Shown here: one piece after another, positions 26,141 through 38,300 of the stretch | How the letters are laid out: every line of letters starts with the position of its first letter | Position numbering within the stretch: position 1 is the first letter of the stretch | Assembly: GCF_004664715.2 (NCBI RefSeq) | Contig: NC_051069.1 | Coordinates: 72,438,647 to 72,502,646 of the forward strand | Length of the DNA stretch: 64,000 nucleotides | Reading direction: 5' to 3' | DNA from: Peromyscus leucopus | Taxonomy: Eukaryota; Chordata; Mammalia; Rodentia; Cricetidae | The notes under the pieces: generated by a model | What the model was told of the DNA's origin: nothing | The model's database searches: none | The model's input: only the letters and a program-made list of their open reading frames with translations | Translations under genes and position numbers: made by a program

Positions 26141-29100
26141 CTGTATAAAATGAAATTTAAAAAGAGGAGTTTTATAATAGTAAGTATTTCTAAATAGGAA
26201 AACTCAGCAAAAAGTCTTGTACTCTATGTTTGACACTCAAAGATAGGTAGACTGGACATCATAATACTTTGTTTCCACATTGGACAGTCTGGGTTAGAAA
26301 GTAATTAACAAGGACCACACTTAAGAGCCACATCCCGCACACTGATCTTCAGTGTAGCAGTAGGAAGGGTCTCCATGGAGTGCTGTACAATTCATGGTGT
26401 GCAGTGAGACAGAAAGAACAAGGAATTTAAACAAATCCTTGGCTGAGAAAGCATCCCTTACTCCGAACTCCAACAGCAAGTGTGCTCACTCAAGTCAAGA
26501 GAGAATCTCAGTTACAACTCAAATGAAGAGCATCCTAACTTTTTTGTAAAAAAGGTATGTTCTTATCAAAAATAATAATTGCATAGACTAAAAAAAAAAA
26601 CATAAGCAAAAATACTCCACAGTAAAAACGACCCTAGAGGTGAGAATTAAACACAATTTGAGAGAAGTTCTGAGAGAAGAAAATGCTTCCAGAACAATCC
26701 TGTGTTTACCAACAAAATCACAATGTGGACAACAGATGAACTAAATATGTCCGAGTTAAAGCTCCTCGAGTGTGGGGACTGTGACGGAGAACTGTGAGAA
26801 AGGTCTGTGCCCGGGAAAGGGCACAGCCATGATGTGCAGAATTCATTTGAAAGGCTCGGTTTTGTTTTGCCCATTCTTGGCAGTTTCCTCTAATTTTGAA
26901 ATCATTTTTCAAGTGAAAGAACTAAAAATATTGAAATATCATAAATATTTTATATTTAAAATAAAATATCAGTAAATGGCATACATGTATCATTCTGATA
27001 TCAGATCACCGCATATAGAACAGGAGGTGAGGAGACAGCCTAAGAGACCAAGCCATGGTCTTCTGTTATTTAATTCCTTTTCTTGTTCCCTAAAATGAAC
27101 TGACCATAACAATTTTCCATCCTGTGGTTTAACACATGAAAGCACCTTGCTCAGCCTCTGGCCAAACGTGATATGAGTATCATTTCCATCCAATATGCAT
27201 GTTAACAACTTCAATTGGATCACAAATTTCTGTTCCATGAATTTCAGCTTAAAACAAACAGACAAACTTGAAAGATTTCTCTTATACAACTACCACCGAA
27301 CTAATGGGATACGAAACTTAGTCGGGACTCCCGGTGCCCACACCTCTAGCACATTCTATCCAGATGGAAACTATGCGAACTTTCTCTGAACTTATGAGCA
27401 ATGTTATTAAGACTTACAAATTAAAGTAAAACAATTCTAGGAATATTCAGGGCCTTGTAGATCACTGATTTTTGTGTTTCAGCTACTCCTAGAGATCAAG
27501 GCCAACACAAGAAAGGGCTCTCTTGTTAATTCTTCATTTAGTTCCAGGAATAGTTCCCCTCTGTGATTAAACATCGCTTCCTCTAAATTCTCTGGAGTTC
27601 ATTCATTCATAATTCCCAAGCCCCAACAGCAACTTCCGTCTTCCTTCTCTTTCCTTTGTAACTCCATTCAATTGTTCTGACTCCAGTGTACGCCCTCCGC
27701 TGCTGTCTCCGCCTCTTCCGGTTCCCTGCTCACTTACAGCCCCACCAACTGCTTAGACAAACTCTTACCCCTCTCAGGCTTCCCCGAAGCCTCCTGCTTG
27801 CCAGAGCCTCCTCCGATCTTCACTGCCGGTTCTTCTTTTCCAAAGCTGGATGTAGAATCTCTGCTCACGCTCGCTTTGCTCGTGGTACTCCAGTACTATT
27901 ATGCATTTCAAAAATGCAAATTCATATAGAAAGGGGAAAATAGTCTTTTCAACATGGTGGATCATCCATTAAGCATGATTACCAAGTTAGAAATTAAATC
28001 AAATCTTCACTTAATAAGTCCAGTTATCATGTTTTGAAAGATGCTTCAAAAGGGATTATTTCTTAATTGAGCTAAAGTTTTAAAGAAAAAACTTTTATAT
28101 TATAAAAAAATTATAAGATATATCAGAACCAATCAATATAATGAAAATAAAACCAACAACCTATATAAAATTGTGATGAGGTAAGCTGTAAAAGTAGCTT
28201 GGTTTGTGTACTTTTATAACAAAATCTGACTAATCTACCTAACCAGAAATGGCTATTAACCAGCTGTGGTAGCCAACTAAGATAGTGTTGAATTATAGAA
28301 CACAGGCATTGAAAGCCACACTGAATCTTTCAGATCTACATTATGTCTAAATCTCTAATAATTATATAGCATTTTAAATCATATAATGTTATAAACTTAT
28401 TTGCTAGCCCCCAAGATGGGCAATCTTCATTGTCAGCTTAGAATCCGTTGTCTAGGAGGAGATACACATCTGAGTGTATCTCTAAGAACTGAGGAGGGCT
28501 GGAGAGATGGCTCAGTGCTTAAGAGCACTGGCTGCTCTTCCAGAGGACCTGAGCTCAATTCCCAGCAACCACATGGCGGCTCACAATGATCTATGAGTGG
28601 GATCTGATGCCCTCTTCTGGCATAAAGGTGTACATGCAGATAAAGCACTCATATACATAAAATAAATAAATCTTAAAGGAAAAAAAAAAAAAAAACTGAG
28701 GAGGCCCCGATGAATGTGTCTGGACATACCCAATGGCTGGGGATTGAAAGGGAAAAAGAAGAGAGCTGGCTGAGCATCCACATTCATCTCTTGCTTCGTG
28801 ACTAACTGTAATATGACCAGCTGTCTCCCGTTCCCCACCATAATGGATGACATCCCCTTCAAACCAACAGCCAGAAAGAGCCGATTCTTTCTTGGGCTGA
28901 ACCTTATAAGATATTTGGTCACAGAAACAAGAAAGGTAACTAGCACACTTCCCCAGAGGACACAGACCAGTGAGAGGTGGGAAATATGCATGGAACTTCT
29001 GACCACATTTGTGAAAACAGATTTCCTGGAGTTTGGCTCTGGGGCATCCTGCTGAACTCACCGAAGAAAGATACTCTGTTTCATTCCATTTGTTTTCGTA

Positions 29101-32100
29101 ACACAGAACTGTCTGTGGTGTGATGGGAAACTCTTCCAGCTCCAAGTCTTCAGTGTCTGTACTCCCTTTGTACACAGGTCTGTAAAGTCACTCTGGCATG
29201 ATACTGCCAAAAAGTCAGAAACAAGTTTTCTAACCCACTGAATAATGTTGACACATATTCAATTGGCAATGGTCATCTAAAGGAGAGCGCACACTTTGTT
29301 CATGAAGGATGAACTAGCAATTATGTGATTTGAAGACAATTATACTACAAATGCTAATAATCTTTTGCAAAGTTAACGCTTTAAGATTTCTCTAATTCAT
29401 AGGAGAATTATACTTTGTTTAAGAGAAGTAAAACTGCACAATAATACAAAGAGTAAGTGAAGTGAAATAATATCTGGGATTCGATTTAAAATACGCCAGC
29501 AAGTGGAAGGAATGACGAGAACAGCAGCAGTAAAGAGTACAATTGTTACAGCTAGCTCGGTGCTCAATACTTGGAGCAATTACATACTTATGTTATCAAA
29601 ATTGCAATAAGAAGGGTTTTAACCTTTTATTAAAACTAAGTTTATTTAATGATAACAGAAAAGCTGTACACTAACACAACATTTTGGGATGCTTCAACAC
29701 AGGAACATATAGGCATTTTTAAAAGGCTGCATAAAATGTATTTTTTTTTAGTTTTTAAATTCTATTTTTTTTTTTAAATTTATGTGCATGGGTTGTCTCT
29801 GTGCTGTGTGTCATGCACGTGTGTGTGATCAGGAAGCCCAGAAGAGGGCATCAGATCCCCTGGAGCTGGAGTAGTAGCAGGTCACAGTGAGCCGCCTTAC
29901 ATGAGCGCTCTGGAAGATCATAAAGTGCTTTTAACCACCCCACACACTCCCCCACTATCTCTCCATCCCCCCCAAACATGATTTTAACGACTTCTCCTGA
30001 AGAAAGACAAAAGTAGAAAGACTGATTACTAGCAACGCTGATTTGCAAAAATCAACCCAAATCTATTCCAAGGGGCTCTTCCCTTCCCTTTCTTACTTAG
30101 AACCCTTATGACTGACAGCCCCGGTGAGCAGTAAGGCTACCGTACCGTGCTTTCTTGCAATAACTTCTTTTCTTTCTTTGGAGAGGACTTGGGCAGACGA
30201 TTAGCGTATATGTTTTTTATATCCAATTCTCTCTCCTTTTCCTGAAATCAAACCCAATACAAGAAAGGCAGATAATCAGTTTGAAATTAAACACTCTCAG
30301 TATGATAACCAATATCTTCTTTATTAAATTGGAATATTTCTAGGTCAGCTCTCATTGTAACTATCAAACTAGAGGAAGAAAAATCTCCTAGGAGGGAAAG
30401 AGAAGGAGGGGGAGGATGGGAAGTGGAGGGGGGAGAGGAGGAAGGAAAGAGGGAGGGGAGACAGAGAGAAGGGGAGAGATGGGAGAAGGGGGAGGGGAGA
30501 AAATACCACAAGCTCCACTCCTCCCCCACAGGGCTGTAATGGCTCTCTGATCCAGGCTTAGCCACAGAGACAAAGTAGAGTCTCTCTTAAGTGTGTGTTT
30601 GGGCTATTAATGACTTAAAAATCAAGAGCATGTTTTTCAACCAAGAGATCTTCACACTATGGGAATAATGCCTTTTTCTGAGAACTTGAACATCAAAGAG
30701 AAAACTATATAAGGTTGTACATAATTCTGTAGAATCCTGAACAAAATTCCAACCCATCAATGACCTCCAGAAAATGAAAACATGCTTAATACAATTAACT
30801 AATGTGAATTGGTTTCCTCTAAACAAAATGAAGGGGGTCTCAACTTTTTAAAAGTAGGCAGTCCTGGGGTCATGTGAAGAATAATACTGGATCACTGAGG
30901 AGTGTGAGGCACATGCTCATTCCCATGGTTCTCTTGCAGAATTTTGTAAAATTTATTTCATTTACATTGCTGCGATTGGCATATACACGGTACTTTACTT
31001 TGTTATAGCAATTATAGTAATAATGCTCTTCTAAGTGACACATACAGTACCAGAATTTTGTGAATTACACAGTAATAAATATGAATAGTGACCAGTTCTT
31101 TAAAAAAATACGAGGTTTTCATGTAATTTATATGACAGGAGAAATAATAATAATAGAAATAATAAATGTGGTCTAAAAGAACATGCTCACCTTTAACTTG
31201 TGATAGAGCCGCTGCAGCTCCTTTTGAAGAACTTGTTTTCATCATAGCCTCAAATGCCCTTTTCCGCTCAGCAAGCAACTGCGCTGGAAACTGTTAGTGC
31301 TTAGCTCGAGGTTTTTTGATAGCTCCTTTGTGTAGTAACAACAAAACCAACAGTCAGACACAGGGTTTAGACGTGCCAGGCGACATCTTGGTAGCACTGA
31401 CAAGTCTTAAAAACCAGGCTAAGTTTAGTGTTCACGAGCGTAACACAAGCCAGGAAACAGGCTCCCTATCCATTAGTAAGATGTCTAGCGTGTTAATTCT
31501 TCCTTGCTTTTCCTGATGATGGGTGATCATCCTTACACATTTGCCTACAGCACACAGTCACTTGAGGGACCAAAAGGCAGAACTGGTAACAGAAGGGCTT
31601 CCAGAAATCAGTGCTGGGAAGAAATACCAAGGTACTAAGGGCAAACAGTACAGATGGAGCATGTGCACTGGAACACCACTCGGGAAACTGGCGGCTGTTC
31701 CCATGGTCTCTGAACGTGCATCATCGAGGTTATGAAGAATTGAAAAGAACACTCTTTTCCCCCAAATAAATAGTTATTTGCCTACCTTCTAGACAAAAAG
31801 GTCTTCTGAACAAAACATAAAATCCCATAGAAAAAGGGAAAATATAAGGTAGCTATAATCTCACTTCTTAGGAATTATCAATGTCAATATCTCAGTGTAT
31901 AACCTGACTTCCATGAGCTTTCCCGCCTCACTGTGATAAAAACCTAAAGCAACAGACTCTGGTACCAAATCCTTTAAAATGGAATCACTTCACAGATTAG
32001 CATAATTTATTTAAGTAGATTCTGCTGTTCCCAGTTTTTCTGTGCTTCCAGCTTTTCCCATAGTGAATATCCTAGAAAATAACTTCAAACATAAATTGAT

Positions 32101-32288
32101 TATTTCCCTAGAGCAATGTTAAGAAATGAAGTGTCTTGGATCTTACTGAAATTAAGAACTCCAGTCTTTGAAAGTAACAAAGTGAATAAAAAGCCATTTT
32201 GAGGGAAATAACTTATCTGATTTATATCAATCACTATAACAACACACATACATGATATCTATATCTATATATACACACACTGTGTGTG

Positions 32289-32323
<35 letters not shown>

Positions 32324-35300
32324 CACACACACACATACACAAAATTCAAAGAAACCAAACAGCTCAGTAAAAGTAGAGGGAATATTTGAACCGGTGATTT
32401 ACCAAAGAAGACAGAGACAAATAAGCACCAAATGTGAGGCTCCAGTATCATTTTCTATGAAGAAAAATGCAACCTAAAGCCACAATGAAGTGATATTACC
32501 TGTTAGAATGTCTAAAACTAGGAAATCTAATCGACAATGGTCCAGGGGATGAACAGCTATCAACATTCATGTACTCTGAGTGGGAATATACCATGTGCAA
32601 TGTACGCACAGTTTTCAGGGCAAGCGGCTGGCTTAGCTTGGCGACTTTCCTCAACGTGTCAGTTAAGGAGTTAAGGGGTAAAAAGCAGAGAAAACCGATA
32701 TATTCAGCATGACCACACTAGGAGGAACAGCTGGCCACACAGACATCACAAGCCCCCAGGATGATCTAAGAAGCAATGTTTCACCTACTCAATACTGCAC
32801 CAACAGTGGCTAACCTTGTTTAGTAACAATGACGCATCGAGATCATTGTTAAATGCAACGCTACGGATACTCTAACCAGAACCTAGTGGTGGAGTCCTGT
32901 AATCTCAGATATGGGAAGGCGGAAGGAGTAGGAGCCTAGATAGAAGCAGCCTGGGTTACACGGTAAGATTCTCTCAAAAAAATCCAAACCATAACATAGT
33001 ACTTGGTTAAAATGTTCTGTGTAAAAGGCTAGAGACCTACACAGGTCAGCAGCAGACTTCCTGCAGATTGGATCCTGTGTTTCAGGAGGAAATTACTATA
33101 AAAGACATTATGTCAACAGGGAAAAAACCCACTAGGGACAGTGGAATAAAAGAAATTACTGTATACATGTAAATCACAATACTGATGTATTTAGGGTCAA
33201 TGGGTATGATATATGTAACTTCCGCTCAGAAAGTTAATCTGTGTGTCTGCATGGGACAGAGAAAGAACATGGGATCCCATGACTGCATGTTAATATAATT
33301 ATTAATATAAATCAAGCATGTTAATATTTACAATAGGTGAGTTTGATAAACTATTTAGTTTAGTATTCATTGTAGCATTTTAGATTTACAACTCTACAGA
33401 AGCTTGAAATATTTCTACAAACCAGGTAGTAAGAAAACTGTCCCTCTGAATATATTGAGGCCGATTAGGAAGTCATTAAACTAAAGAGAAGAAATGCAGC
33501 AGAGGTAAATGGGATGTAATGTGCTCAAGTTCCAAATGAACGCGCTCTCCAGAAAGAACCTAAATGAGAGCCAAGAAAAGAAAACACTGCAGAGTCAAGA
33601 CAAAAGATTTTCAGCAAAGATGAAAAGGTTTGCAACTCAGAAGTCCTTACTAAGAGAAAATATACTTCAGTAGGAAAGAATGTGAACCCTGAGGGAAAGA
33701 ACCAATACTGAGCAACAGTAACAAGCATAGAAACAATGGTAAACGTAGAAAATGTCAGGAGTCACCTTAGAATGGGACCTACTGTCTGAAATTGTACACT
33801 TGGGAGTCTGGAGCCCTTGCACACCTCAGTTTCTGTGACTCCACAGACATTTGCTGCCCTGGGTCAATGAAACTTTCCGCCAAGGAGAGCAGAAAAAACT
33901 GTATCTGAAAAAAACAAAAACAAAGCAAACAAACAAAAAAACCCAAAACCAACCAAACAAAAAGCCCTCCACATTCTACCTCCCAAAGGAACTGGTTGTA
34001 ACCTCACCTCACACGTGCATAGGAGATACTTAAGTGGAAAATACAAGCCCCAGCAAAGAGGGAAGGCAAGGTGAGCGCATCAGGGAAAGCTGCAGCCAGG
34101 CACTGGGGCACACAGACACCAGCTATGCTGAAGAGGAGCAGGGCTTCCTGGTCAGACTACTGAGGGCTGGCCACATGGGATCACCAGAGCCTGTGCCCCT
34201 TGCCTGATGATCAGGAATTTCTTTTCTGATAATCAGGATGTAGACTCCACTGACCACAATGTTTCCAAGCTGTAGGACATGATCTAGAAACCAAACCTGA
34301 GAATCCTTACAGGTAAAGGGGCTGGAATACAAACTACAGGCACAGAAAACATAGTCACTGAAATTACAGTGAAAAAAAAAGGAGGGGGGTGTCTCCAAAT
34401 CAAGGGGGAATAACAAACATTACAAGAGGCATTTAGAATTCTAAACAGACATGACCAGAAAAGCATGCATCCAAGGCACATTATACGAAAAATGCCAACA
34501 AAGAAGAACACAGAAAGCCACAGAAGAAAACTTCAAGTAACATACCAGACAGACTTATCCACGTAACATCAGACCTCTCTGCAGAAAGCCCAAATGCCAG
34601 GAAAACATGGAGAAGAGTGAACAACTGCTTGTTAAGATTACCATACAGACCAAAGTTATCCTTTAAGATAAAGGAGATGTTTTCAAGATGAGCACAAACT
34701 AAAGCAATTCATGACTACTAAACTAGCACTACAGAAGATATTTTACAACAGGAATAGAAGAATAGCAAAGAATCAAGCATATTTAACTCAGTATTTGGCA
34801 AATCCCTAAAATAAATAAGAAAGAGAGAAAAGAACAAAAAGTGTACACATAAACCAAGAAAAAAATCCAAGAAATTACAGTAGCAAATAACTCTCAATAT
34901 TGACCCTGAACCTAAGTAAGAGGTTGTTAGCTCTCCAACTAAAAACTGCAGACTAGCGTATGAGACGACAAACAAAATCCAACCTCACTGGGAAAGATGC
35001 GCTCGGAAATGGAAAGGCTGGAAAGGGATTCCCCCAGCATGAAGAAGCTGTGAGCAGGCAGGAACAGGAGGACTGGTGGTGATAGAACAGACTTCAAGCC
35101 AGAATTAGAGGGATGAAGAAGAGCCGTCCACAACCAAAGGAACAATCATCAAGAGGACACAAGGGTTGTAAATATATATGTTCCACACATTGTTATACCC
35201 AGTTTCCTAAATCACATGCTACAGGTCCAGATAAAACAACGGTGATCTCAACACACACCAATTCTTACCAATAAACAAGTTATCAAGACAGAGAAGCTTC

Positions 35301-38300
35301 AAAGTAAGTTTGAACACAGGGAACAGATCTAACTTTCTTCTCAACAGTTCATGGCACTGTCTCCAAAATAAATCAATTTTACCATAAAAGAAATCTTACA
35401 AATATTTAAAAACTGAAATTTTTTTCTTATATCTTCTATCATAATGGACTAAAATTAGAAATCAATAGAAAACCACAGAAAGAAAAAAAAAGAAAATATT
35501 CAAACATAAGTTTGAAGGATTTGGAGGAGGATGTGGTGGGAAGTCGATATGATTAAGATGCATTGTATACATGCATGAAATTTTCAAAGAATAAATTGAA
35601 AACACATCTAAATGGGTAAAAGAAAACTATGTAAACACTTGGAGATTGACCAATAAACTATTGAATGATTACTGAGTCACTGAAGGAAACGGGGGAAATT
35701 GCTTAGAATCAAATGAAAGTAAAAACACAACCTACCAGGTAGTTCTGGGGGCAGGGATGTTACTGCGATCGTACCTACATTAAAGGAACCACAGACATCT
35801 CAAATAATTAACCTACTGATACACATCAAGGTCTCAGAAAAACAAAAGCAATCCAAACCCAAAATGAGTAGATGGAAAGAAATAACAAAGATCAGAGAGA
35901 AAAAAATTAATGAGACACTAAAGCATCATTATACTAAAGAAAATCAGTGAAACAAAGTTAGCTATCTGAAAAGATAAACGTTCTCAAGAATACAGAGAAC
36001 TCTTAGCCAAGGTACATAGGAGAGGAGCAGAGAGGAGGAGAAAGGGGAGAGGAAAAGAAGAGCAAGAGAGAAATGACAACCCAAATTAATAAAATTAGAC
36101 ATGAAAAGGATATGATAACAGATACCGATGAAATCCAAAGACCTTTAGTTGATAGTTTAAAAAAACTTGTTTTCTAGGAAGTTGGAAGCTGGAAGGAACA
36201 GTTCAATGTCTAGACTCGTAAGATCTGCTGTAACTGAATGAAGGTGATACACACAACAGATCCAGAAGAAGCAGTGAGACAGGATACGGAGAAACCAGCG
36301 TTGATGAGTCACTGGCTACATCCTCATGACAACATGCCTGAGAAAAAGAGCCGAGGGAGGTGTAACTCACAGTTCAAGGGGGAAGCCGGGAAGTCATGAC
36401 GGCACGTAACAGCAGTTCCCATGCACCCACGACAGAGACAGCAATGCTCCTGCACCATGTTTCTCCTTTTTTTCAGTCTGGGACTCCAGACCATAGAAAG
36501 GATCTTCCCTGAGGTGGGAAGTCAAGATCAGTTAACTCCATCTAGAAACTAGATACTCCCAGAGCTTCATTTCATAAGTGACAGCCGGTCCTGTCAAGCT
36601 GACAATCAGTATTAATATGACAAAATATAAATTAGTCCAGCCACTGTGGGAAATGGAAGGTCCTAAAGAAACTAAAAACAGAACTACCATGTGACCAGCT
36701 ATTGCTGCTTTTGAGTGTATATCCTAAAGAAATTGAAGTCAGCACACCAGACACCTGCTGCCCATGTGTACAATGCACTATTCCTAACAGTGGGACTCAG
36801 CCTAGGCGCTCAACAGATAAAAAATATAAAGGAAACAACACACACACATACCATATACACACATACACCACACCATATCCACACATACACACAACCATAT
36901 ACACACATACACCACACCATATACACACATACACACACACCATATACAACAATACACCACACCATATACACCATACACACACACCATATACACACATACA
37001 CACACACACCATATACACACTATACACATACCATATACACATATACACACATACCATACACAACACCATATACAACATACACACACCATATACACATATC
37101 ACCATATACACACATATACACACAACCTATACACACATATACACACACCATATACACACATATACACATACACATATACACATATACACACCACATAACA
37201 CAAAACACATACACCCACTACCAATACACATATTACAACATACCATATACACACATATATATACCATATAAATATATACATACATATACACACATCATGA
37301 TACCAATACATACACATACCATACACATGTACATGCATACTATACACACACACACACACATACTATAAACACATGAACACATGCTGCAGCAGTAAGTTTC
37401 TCTGGTCCCACCTGTCCCTGCAATACGTGTTTCTCCGTCCCCACCTGTCCCTGCAGTCCCACAGCCGCTTATAAAATAATTTACTCAGAGGCTTAATATT
37501 AATTGCAAATTCTATGGCATATGCTTAGCTTCTTGCTAGGTAGCTCTTTATAACTTCAACTCATCCCATAACTATTAATCTATGTATTGCTACATGTTCT
37601 GCGGCTTTACCTGCGTCCCATTACATGTTGGTCCTTGGACGGCGATTTGGTGTCTCCCCGAGCTCTCTTTTCTCCTCTTACTCTCTCTCTTGGATTTTCC
37701 CACCTGGCTCCATCCTGCCCTGCTATAGGCCAATGCAGCTTTATTTATCAACCAATCAGAGCAACACATATTCACAGCGTACAGAAAGATATCCCCCAAC
37801 ACATACCATATACATACATACATGCATACCATACACATACAAAAACACATACCATAGAATATTATTTAGCTGAGAAGAATAAGTTCTTGTCATTTTCAGA
37901 AAATTCAGTGGAATTGGAAGTCATCATAGTGAGCAAAATAAGTCGGACACAGGAAGACAAGTATCACACACTCTTTCCCATAAGTAAAAACAGAATAGTG
38001 ACGACCAGGGCCTGGGAAGGCTATGAACGCAGGATGCAGGAAAGAGTGGAAGAAAGGGTGGATGGCTATAGCACCCATGTCATGTGCCACATGGGAACAC
38101 CACAGTGAATCCCTAACATGTACACTTACAGGTACTAATAAAAATAGATATTTCCTTCATGATGAAAATATAAAACTCGAGATGAAATGAACAAATAGAA
38201 ATGACTTCAGGGCACTAAAGCTGGAACACAAGCCAGGAGTCTGTAAGAATTAAGAAAATGCATAATCAGCAAAAACAAAAAGACCAATACAAACTTAGAA

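Larger units (their letters stand above)
36626..38150 (+). mobile_element. Old L1 ORF2 3' fragment, interrupted twice
   Basis: The left part (36626-36835) reads as late ORF2: ccagccactgtgggaaatgg, tcctaaagaaactaaaaaca, tatcctaaagaaattgaa, gcgctcaacagataaaa. The right part resumes at about 37850 with catagaatattatttagctg, ggaattggaagtcatcatag and cacaggaagacaagtatcac. Between them lie a CA/TA array and an LTR. Reading frame is destroyed. Confidence 0.75.

Noticed and set aside
28581..29175. Minus-strand frames of 141 and 194 residues
   Set aside because: The 194-residue frame starts in LCA5 exon 6, and both frames run through the donor, the intron and a B2; only the exon part is coding.
25259..31325. 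Processed or duplicated pseudogene copy of LCA5
   Set aside because: Introns and GT/AG splice sites are retained and phases join with the intact upstream exons, so it is the native locus.
36702..37368. Long histidine/threonine/isoleucine-rich frames on both strands
   Set aside because: Any CA/TA array is open in several frames; the repeat explains them.
36838..37381. Possible CRISPR-like or satellite array
   Set aside because: Units are irregular dinucleotide-type steps without spacers, in a mammalian genome; it is a microsatellite-type array.
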